This document shows, piece after piece, positions 1 to 4,548 of a DNA stretch of 11,559 bases. Each line of letters opens with the position of its first letter. The first letter of the stretch is position 1. Origin of the DNA: JANQUM01 sp047630355 (lineage in GTDB: Bacteria > Bacteroidota > Bacteroidia > Cytophagales > Spirosomataceae); NCBI GenBank assembly GCA_047630355.1, contig JBLHXN010000107.1, forward strand, positions 1 through 11,559. The letters are read 5' to 3'. The translations under genes were made by a program, and so were the position numbers. Under the pieces are notes generated by a model. The model did not search any database, had not been told where the DNA came from, and saw only the letters and a program-made list of their open reading frames with translations.

Positions 1-15
1 ATTGTCTATTTAAGG

Positions 16-33
16 TGCGGTATTGTTGCGGTA
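16..33. repeat. Two copies of TGCGGTA separated by 4 bp
   Basis: Positions 16-22 and 27-33 read TGCGGTA, so on the minus strand the segment reads TACCGCA twice with period 11. It sits just after the stop of the 235-aa gene at the window edge. It could be the first part of a longer iteron-like or operator array outside the window, or chance. Confidence 0.3.
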
Positions 34-34
34 C

Positions 35-742
35 TTAGTTTAGCCTTTTCAGGGCTTCCAACTTTGCTTTTTTCCTATCGGCATTCATAATGGATAGCTT
101 GTATGACTTTTTGTTTTTTTCGGCATAGTAAACTAAATCCTGTTGGCTCACTTTAAAACTGAAATAAAACCCCCGTGTACGTTCGCCGTAATACTTCAAC
201 CCCCAATTCAAACAAATCTCGTTGAGTATAACCTTTTCGGTTAGATGATACCTTAGCTTGTTCTTGGTGCTCAAAAAGGACACAAACCACATTGACTCAT
301 AGCGACTATTTTCAAAGTCTTCTATTTTGTTAAACCCAAGTAGCCTTGCAATTAGAAGATAGTTATTCGTTTTCGCTGAATTTCTGTTTCCAAGTATTGA
401 ACGTAGTCCGCAATAGGTGGCAAATATAAGTTTCTCAAAATCTGACTTCTTGTCTTTATAAAATTGAAACATTATTTCTTTATTGACGCTGACCAAAGGA
501 CAATTTCCATACTCTTCAAATAGCTGTTTGCCCTTTTCCAAATCCTTTTCAGGATTGCCAAACTTGATACCGATTAAATCTGCTGACTCTTCCACGCACT
601 CCAGCTTTTTGTAAACTAAGTAGAAAGCGTAATTAATAGCTGAATTAGCCATACTACGCACCTCTTCAAATTCCATCTTTTCAAACCCTCTAAGCAGCCC
701 AACAGGGAAAGTGATGTAACTTACCTCGTTGCCGTCATTCAT
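35..742 (-). CDS. Hypothetical protein, 235 aa, mobile-element cargo
   Basis: I do not recognise this family. The protein is charged and lysine-rich, has no signal peptide or membrane segment, and is probably cytoplasmic. Residues about 105-150 and 160-225 read as alternating helices with basic patches, for example a segment containing LRSILGNRNSAKTNNY and a C-terminal lysine-rich helix. That is compatible with a DNA-binding or replication accessory protein, but there is no diagnostic motif. The ATG start at 742 overlaps the end of the upstream nuclease gene by 8 bp, which argues for translational coupling and makes this start credible. It is the fourth gene of the overlapping operon that begins at 1809. 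A gene of this size after a nuclease could be a replication initiator-like protein or a regulator; this is a guess from position only. Confidence 0.75.
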   Translation of the reverse strand: MNDGNEVSYITFPVGLLRGFEKMEFEEVRSMANSAINYAFYLVYKKLECVEESADLIGIKFGNPEKDLEKGKQLFEEYGNCPLVSVNKEIMFQFYKDKKSDFEKLIFATYCGLRSILGNRNSAKTNNYLLIARLLGFNKIEDFENSRYESMWFVSFLSTKNKLRYHLTEKVILNEICLNWGLKYYGERTRGFYFSFKVSQQDLVYYAEKNKKSYKLSIMNADRKKAKLEALKRLN

Positions 743-1208
743 AGCTTAAAAAGGTTTTATTGTACCAATCCAAGAACATCTCAAAGTCTTTGGCGACAAA
801 GTAAATCCCGCCCGCCTTGATTATTGATTCTTGATACTCCTTTTGGGCTTGACTCTGATAATCCCTACCTTTTTTAACTTCAATTTTTACTGACCTACCA
901 TTTATAGTAGCTGAAATATCAGCTGTTCCTTTTTGTCCGCTTGTCTTTATGCGTTTGATTGAGCCAATCGTTATTGTTTGCCCGACAACATTGGTATAAG
1001 ATTTACGGTCATCAATTACCCTACCTTCGCTTCTTATCCTTTCGGCTTGACCTCCTCTAATTCTTACAAAGTCAATAATTGCCTTTGTTAGTCCATTGGT
1101 AGTAGCATCTGAATACTTAATTGGTGGTTTGGCATAACTTGGAACGTTTGGGTATCTCGAATCCCGCAAATGCTTTGCTTCTCGGTTTAATATCTCGATT
1201 GCTTTCAT
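735..1208 (-). CDS. VRR-NUC-like endonuclease (PD-(D/E)XK fold), 157 aa
   Basis: This is probably a small metal-dependent nuclease of the VRR-NUC type, a family found in phages and mobile elements that includes structure-specific nucleases and Holliday-junction resolvase-like enzymes. The C-terminal half shows the expected order of motifs: GTADISA with D97, then KIEVKKG with the E110-x-K112 pair, then Q120-x-Q122, and a terminal strand, GGIYFVA, at about 133-139. In this family the Asp, Glu and Lys bind the metal and catalyse cleavage, and the Gln sits in the following helix. The N-terminal 40 residues are basic and proline-containing and may contact DNA. The start ATG at 1208 overlaps the stop of the upstream HTH gene as ATGA. 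Biological substrate is unknown. A role in element recombination or replication intermediates fits best; a defence role cannot be excluded. Confidence 0.7.
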   Translation of the reverse strand: MKAIEILNREAKHLRDSRYPNVPSYAKPPIKYSDATTNGLTKAIIDFVRIRGGQAERIRSEGRVIDDRKSYTNVVGQTITIGSIKRIKTSGQKGTADISATINGRSVKIEVKKGRDYQSQAQKEYQESIIKAGGIYFVAKDFEMFLDWYNKTFLSYE

Positions 1209-1516
1209 GCTTCAAAAAGGTTTAATTGTGAGGGTGGAGGGAATTTTGAGCGGTCGCAAGTGATGTACCACGCTAAATTATTTGTGTCCTTGCAGTAGGT
1301 TTTAAAAACCTCGGCTAAATTCCCAGCTTTCTCTAAATCCCTTTTGTAGCGGGTGATACACTTTTGAGGAACTCCCGTTGCTTTTGATAGCATCGTGGCG
1401 GTGCATACATGAGATTGTAAATACTCAAATATGGTTTGTAGCTGCGTAGCTTTGTGATTAATTTTGCCGTTGTTCTTACCCGAACCATTAGGCAAATTGT
1501 GAATGTCGTTATTCAT
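1205..1516 (-). CDS. Small HTH protein with C-terminal QLNLF clamp-binding-like motif, 103 aa
   Basis: Residues about 24-65 look like a helix-turn-helix or winged-helix fold: an initial helix TQLQTIFEYLQSH, a short turn, the segment TMLSKATGVPQKCITRYKRD typical of positioning and recognition helices, then a wing-like hairpin with YCKDTNNLAWYITC. The protein ends PPSQLNLFEA. QLNLF (residues 97-101) matches the bacterial beta sliding-clamp binding consensus QL(S/D)LF closely, and it lies in a flexible, proline-preceded tail as such motifs usually do. The ATG at 1516 shares one base with the stop of the upstream gene (TAATG), and the stop overlaps the start of the nuclease gene. It is therefore probably translated together with the nuclease. 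It may be a DNA-binding adaptor or regulator; clamp binding is an inference from the motif. Confidence 0.7.
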   Translation of the reverse strand: MNNDIHNLPNGSGKNNGKINHKATQLQTIFEYLQSHVCTATMLSKATGVPQKCITRYKRDLEKAGNLAEVFKTYCKDTNNLAWYITCDRSKFPPPSQLNLFEA

Positions 1517-1809
1517 TATTTGCTTTTTTTGGTTCTGTTAATGAATTTCGGGGCGTTGATAATCTCCGTGTATTTAAACCGCTTTAGATTGCCAATACGG
1601 TACGATTTGATAAACCCTTTCTTTTCCCATTGCCAAATACTAACGGTGCTTACACCGTATAATCCAGCTACTTCTTTTTGGTCTACAAATCGTTCTTCGG
1701 GTGGAGGTGGTGCGGTAGGTTGCGGAGGTGTTAATTTCTCTACACGTAGTTCGATGCTGTGTAGCTTTTCCATGATACCCTCAAATGGATTTACGCTAAT
1801 TTGTGTCAT
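1516..1809 (-). CDS. Excisionase-like HTH_17 (MerR-type) DNA-binding protein, about 97 aa
   Basis: The protein has a short helical N-terminus (NPFEGIMEKLHSIELRVEKL), a proline-rich linker (PPQPTAPPPPEE), and then a MerR/HTH_17 winged-helix domain. The diagnostic part of that domain is FVDQKEVAGLYGVSTVSIWQ, followed by the wing KKGFIKSYRIGNLKRFKY. This three-part layout is very common for small element-borne proteins of Bacteroidota annotated as helix-turn-helix or excisionase proteins. It probably binds DNA at the element end or at its own promoter and may direct excision or regulate the operon. An in-frame GTG at 1842 would add 11 basic residues. I prefer the ATG at 1809 because the family normally starts just before NPFE, an AAAAGG stretch lies upstream, and a -7-like box at 1842-1849 would overlap the GTG. 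First gene of a four-gene overlapping operon. Confidence 0.75.
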   Translation of the reverse strand: MTQISVNPFEGIMEKLHSIELRVEKLTPPQPTAPPPPEERFVDQKEVAGLYGVSTVSIWQWEKKGFIKSYRIGNLKRFKYTEIINAPKFINRTKKSK

Positions 1810-1841
1810 TTTTACTATGCCTTTTCGGCGTTTGATTGACA

Positions 1842-1849
1842 CAAATTAA
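1842..1849 (-). promoter_or_regulatory. Weak candidate -7 box for the xis-like operon
   Basis: On the minus strand this reads TTAATTTG, one mismatch from the Bacteroidota -7 consensus TAnnTTTG. It would give a leader of roughly 25 nt before the ATG at 1809. No clear TTTG -33 box is visible at the expected distance, so this is tentative. Confidence 0.3.
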
Positions 1850-1882
1850 GGGGTATTAATAACGCTTGTAAAGTGTAATTAA

Positions 1883-1905
1883 TGCTGAAATTGCTGAAAT
1901 TTCAG
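1883..1905. promoter_or_regulatory. Tandem 9-bp repeat fused to a 12-bp palindrome (candidate operator)
   Basis: TGCTGAAAT occurs twice head to tail (1883-1891 and 1892-1900). The second copy runs into the perfect palindrome CTGAAATTTCAG (1894-1905). The site lies upstream of the excisionase-like gene and its likely promoter, where an autoregulatory operator or an Xis-type binding site would be expected. Binding by the HTH_17 protein is an inference. Confidence 0.5.
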
Positions 1906-1916
1906 TAAGATTACAG

Positions 1917-1949
1917 TATCTAAAGTGTTGGTATTTAGATAATTATCTA
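1917..1949. repeat. Overlapping AT-rich dyads downstream of the 278-aa gene
   Basis: TATCTAAA (1917-1924) and TTTAGATA (1934-1941) form an 8-bp inverted repeat with a 9-nt loop. The right arm is shared with a second perfect 14-bp palindrome, TAGATAATTATCTA (1936-1949). The site abuts the stop codon of the 278-aa gene. It could be a weak terminator, but no T-run follows on the minus strand. A protein-binding site for the next operon is equally plausible. Confidence 0.45.
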
Positions 1950-2786
1950 CTATTGGTCATTAGGGTCAATTTCAGTAAACTCTTTGCATGTTAATTTACC
2001 CGCCCGTATGTCTTTGATAATATTCCAACTTTGGCGAAAATCCTTATAACCCGCCTTGCCGCAACTAAACTCTACCGCATCCGTTATTTGCGTTCCCGAT
2101 TTCAACTCTTCAATAATATAATCCATTAGTTGACTTTGTTTCTTCGTCAGTTGCTTAGTAGCCTTCATTCCGACATTTACTATCTTTTGTTGTGGATTTT
2201 CAGAGTAATTGTTATAAAACCGCTTGTTCGTCTCGAATGCTTTCTTGTGAAGCAAACTTTCTATACTCTCTTGAACTATCGCCATTGAGTTATCTTTAAA
2301 TAGCGGAATAGTAACCCGTAATTCTTTGATGTACTCAATATTATGAGGCATAAATGACGCAACTTGACAACTAAAATTAATATCAAGATAGCCATCACTC
2401 TTAAACCACCCATCGAGTAGGGATTCATTAACTTCAATGTTGTAATTTTTAGCAAAGAGCATCTTCTGTTCCGCTATCACAAATGGAGTGATATCGCGAA
2501 TTGCATTTGCTCTCTCGAATAAATTATAAACAGCGTTCACTATTACCTCAAAGTGACACTTATTAACCATTAAGCAAAAGGGTTTTTCCTTTATTGTGAA
2601 TCTCAATAAATGGTGCATCGGAAGCTTTTTTCCATTTTCGTCAGTCGCATAATAACCTTCAATGCCTATTTCAGGTTTAATTAAAGTCTTCTTCGAGGTT
2701 TTAACCTCAAGAAAAAAGAGTTCACTACCTTCGTAGTAAATTAGATTATTTTTGGGGTCGGTAGTTACATCAAATGTTAGATTCAT
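1950..2786 (-). CDS. Hypothetical protein, 278 aa, encoded next to the integrase
   Basis: I do not recognise this protein. It has no signal peptide or membrane segment and should be cytoplasmic. The first 165 residues alternate predicted strands and short helices, with hydrophobic stretches such as LIYYEGSELFFLEV and ELRVTIPLF. A basic linker with KATKQLTKKQSQ follows at about 208-219. The C-terminal region, about 215-268, is helical and ends in a segment with GKAGYKDFRQSWNIIKDIRAG, whose basic helices could bind nucleic acid. Its ATG lies 37 bp after the integrase stop in the same direction, so the two are probably cotranscribed. That position suggests a role in integration, excision control or element maintenance, but nothing in the sequence proves it. 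The stop is immediately followed by the dyad-rich control region of the next operon. Confidence 0.7.
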   Translation of the reverse strand: MNLTFDVTTDPKNNLIYYEGSELFFLEVKTSKKTLIKPEIGIEGYYATDENGKKLPMHHLLRFTIKEKPFCLMVNKCHFEVIVNAVYNLFERANAIRDITPFVIAEQKMLFAKNYNIEVNESLLDGWFKSDGYLDINFSCQVASFMPHNIEYIKELRVTIPLFKDNSMAIVQESIESLLHKKAFETNKRFYNNYSENPQQKIVNVGMKATKQLTKKQSQLMDYIIEELKSGTQITDAVEFSCGKAGYKDFRQSWNIIKDIRAGKLTCKEFTEIDPNDQ

Positions 2787-2823
2787 CTATACAGTACGGT
2801 TTATTGTAACAAGAAAGGTGTTT

Positions 2824-4218
2824 TTAATTAAAGTGTTGTCTAATCATTTCAGCGTGTTCTTCCTTCGTGACTTTTATGTAAGCAAGAAAGGCAGCTTCTG
2901 TTTTGTATCCAGTTATTGCCATAATCGACAAAGTAGGCGTTCCGCGTTTATAGGCATTAGTAGAAAAGCTTCGGCGGGCTGTATGACTGCTGATAAGTTC
3001 CCATTTTGGATTTGCGACGGTGGAAGTTATACCGCCTTTGGTAATTGAGCGTTCGTGAATCTCATGTAGTTGCGGCACCAATTGAGCAATTTCTTTGATG
3101 TAGTCGTTAAACTTTTGGTTACTTATCGCCTTTGGTAGATTGTTGTCATACTTATTCAAAATCTCCAATACGGTTTCATCAATCGGGATTACTACTTTAT
3201 CTTTTGTCTTGAACTGAATCTTATCGATAAAAATACCTTTGTCATTACGTTTTATATTTTCCGGCTTTATCTCCGTGAAATCACTAAAACGTAATCCGGT
3301 CTTAGTAGCTATAATGAATAAATCCCGCACCCTATCCAATCCGGTACGGTGCGATAAGTCAAGATTATACATCGCCGTAATATCGCTTTCACTCAAAGCA
3401 ATGGCATCCTTTGCGGTTTTGGTCACGGCAAAGGCTTTACTTTTAAATTTGAGGTTCTTGTTTAGTCCTTCGTCTGTTGCTTCGTTGAGGAAAGATTTTA
3501 GCGTAGAAACGTGCTTTCCCATCGTGGTAGGCGAATAGTTCTTTACCCGTTTCATAAATGCGTTAAAAGCATCAATAAAAGCCTTGTCAATCATGTTGAA
3601 AGTGAACGGCTCATTCTGTTGCTTTTGAAATTCAAGTAGTAAGGTTTCGGTGCTTCGGTATCGTTGGATAGTCCGGTAAACAACGCTTTTACCTTTGAAC
3701 GACCGTTCGCCTTTTTCAGAATTAGCAATAAACGTTGTAATGTATGCGAACAAACCGCCGTCATTTTTAGGCGGGTGTAGGTAGGTATCGACGGCTTTAA
3801 TTAAATCCTGCTTTGTGGCTTGCTTGTTGGCGAAAACGTAACCGTTGACGTACTGTTGCAAGTCTAATGCAAACTGCTGTAAATCCGACTTATCAAATAA
3901 GAAACTTGTGAACTCTGACTTTATAATTTCACGGTCGAGGTGGGAACGCTCGTTGATAAAATTGGTTATTTCGTGAAGCGTGTTATTAGTAAAACTCTTT
4001 ATGTCATCCTCTTTTGCTTTACGTGCTAATATCTCCGGCTCAATATCCAATTCAGCTAAAGCAACGTTTTTTACTTCGTTCTTTTTTTCGTTCCAATGAG
4101 CGGGGTTTATCTTTATTCCCGTTCTTAGTAAGAATTGACCGTCGGGATGTCGTAACCCTACGTAAAGAGAATGCAAATTACTTTTACTTGGTCGTAGGAA
4201 ATAGAATGATTTACCCAT
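2824..4218 (-). CDS. Tyrosine recombinase / site-specific integrase, 464 aa
   Basis: This enzyme should catalyse integration and excision of the element by strand exchange through a covalent 3'-phosphotyrosine intermediate. The order is typical of Bacteroidota integrases: an N-terminal arm-type DNA-binding domain (about 1-60, with LRTGIKINPAHWNEKKNEV), a long helical stretch, a core-binding SAM-like domain (about 150-250), and the catalytic domain (about 270-464). Catalytic residues visible are R310 in TGLRFSD, a hairpin lysine in FKTKDKVVIP (K337 or K339), H412-x-x-R415 in SSHTARRSF, and nucleophile Y447 in AYIKV. The histidine usually found in the TGHKTE motif is tyrosine here (Y438). Full length for the family. 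The start ATG at 4218 follows a TACATTTG box by about 20 bp. The gene reads away from the putative attachment site, into the element. Confidence 0.93.
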   Translation of the reverse strand: MGKSFYFLRPSKSNLHSLYVGLRHPDGQFLLRTGIKINPAHWNEKKNEVKNVALAELDIEPEILARKAKEDDIKSFTNNTLHEITNFINERSHLDREIIKSEFTSFLFDKSDLQQFALDLQQYVNGYVFANKQATKQDLIKAVDTYLHPPKNDGGLFAYITTFIANSEKGERSFKGKSVVYRTIQRYRSTETLLLEFQKQQNEPFTFNMIDKAFIDAFNAFMKRVKNYSPTTMGKHVSTLKSFLNEATDEGLNKNLKFKSKAFAVTKTAKDAIALSESDITAMYNLDLSHRTGLDRVRDLFIIATKTGLRFSDFTEIKPENIKRNDKGIFIDKIQFKTKDKVVIPIDETVLEILNKYDNNLPKAISNQKFNDYIKEIAQLVPQLHEIHERSITKGGITSTVANPKWELISSHTARRSFSTNAYKRGTPTLSIMAITGYKTEAAFLAYIKVTKEEHAEMIRQHFN

Positions 4219-4238
4219 GCTTTCAAATTATTGTGAAG

Positions 4239-4246
4239 CAAATGTA
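4239..4246 (-). promoter_or_regulatory. Candidate -7 box of the integrase promoter
   Basis: The minus strand reads TACATTTG, an exact match to the Bacteroidota consensus TAnnTTTG. It would place transcription start some 14 nt before the integrase ATG. No clear TTTG -33 element is present 19-22 bp further upstream, so the promoter may be weak or may need an activator. Confidence 0.4.
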
Positions 4247-4284
4247 AAGCATTTTTCTTAATAGGTAAGGTATTTAGATTAATG

Positions 4285-4384
4285 TTACTTAATAGCAACA
4301 AAGCACAAACACCTCATTACAATGCTTAAAACCAACAAATTAAGTACGTTTTATGGTATTATTGCAATAATGAAGATTAAGTAC
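4285..4384. repeat. Direct repeats and palindrome beside the attachment site (candidate integrase arm sites)
   Basis: ATTAAGTAC occurs twice in direct orientation (4339-4347 and 4376-4384), 37 bp apart. An inverted 8/9 match, TTACTTAAT, lies at 4285-4293. A perfect 14-bp palindrome, ATTATTGCAATAAT (4358-4371), sits between the two direct repeats. Lambda-type integrases use short repeated arm sites flanking the core, and this cluster lies between the integrase start and the presumed crossover, where one attP arm would be. Assignment as arm sites is inference from position. Confidence 0.4.
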
Positions 4385-4391
4385 AAAGTAG

Positions 4392-4404
4392 CACTACTCC
4401 CGCT
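4392..4404 (+). other. Putative tRNA-Gly 3'-end remnant marking the element junction (att site)
   Basis: CACTACTCCCGCT can be read as the end of a tRNA-Gly: T-stem 3' strand CACTA (4392-4396), acceptor 3' strand CTCCCGC (4397-4403), and discriminator T, with no encoded CCA, as is usual in this phylum. Bacterial tRNA-Gly genes commonly have acceptor GCGGGAn pairing with nTCCCGC and discriminator U. The sequence to its left (CAAAGTAG) is not a T-loop, so only a 3' fragment is present. A strong terminator follows 10 bp later in the same orientation, as behind many tRNA genes. The simplest reading is that the element entered a plus-strand tRNA-Gly, whose restored copy would lie at the far left end. 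The match is short and could be chance. Confidence 0.42.
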
Positions 4405-4414
4405 ACTAATACCG

Positions 4415-4444
4415 AAAGAGAGTCGTTTTCGACTCTCTTTTTTT
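4415..4444 (+). terminator. Strong rho-independent terminator
   Basis: A perfect 11-bp stem AAAGAGAGTCG / CGACTCTCTTT with a TTTT loop (4415-4440) is followed by further T residues to 4444, giving a seven-T run on the plus strand. No intact plus-strand gene precedes it in the window. It probably belonged to the tRNA-Gly whose 3' end lies at 4392-4404. Read on the minus strand the same hairpin is followed by only a short U-tract, so it may also serve weakly as a terminator for the GH92 gene that converges on it. Positions 4445-4548 hold no gene or other structure I can support. Confidence 0.85.
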
Positions 4445-4548
4445 GTGCAAAACATTCAGATAGGCTTTGTAGGAAGTAGTCGTAGGCTTAAGTCTGCTCA
4501 CGTACGCCGCCCGCCAACACAAAATACTTTGGCGTTAAAGTTAGTACT

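Larger units (their letters stand above)
1..4404. mobile_element. Right-hand part of an integrated mobile element (ICE, prophage or genomic island)
   Basis: The region holds a tyrosine recombinase next to a probable attachment site, an excisionase-like DNA-binding protein, a VRR-NUC nuclease, a small HTH protein and two unrecognised proteins, all on the minus strand. Housekeeping and cell-surface genes begin directly to the right of the putative tRNA remnant at 4392-4404. An integrase at the edge of an element, with excisionase and small DNA-processing genes behind it, is the usual layout for integrated elements in Bacteroidota. No capsid, tail, relaxase or conjugation gene is visible here, so the type of element cannot be decided. 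The left end lies beyond position 1. The right boundary is inferred from the attachment-site reading and could be wrong by tens of bases. Confidence 0.7.

Noticed and set aside
735..1516. Toxin-antitoxin pair (small HTH protein plus nuclease)
   Set aside because: The order and overlap allow it, but the nuclease shows VRR-NUC motifs typical of DNA-processing enzymes and the HTH protein has a clamp motif; nothing specific to toxin families is visible.
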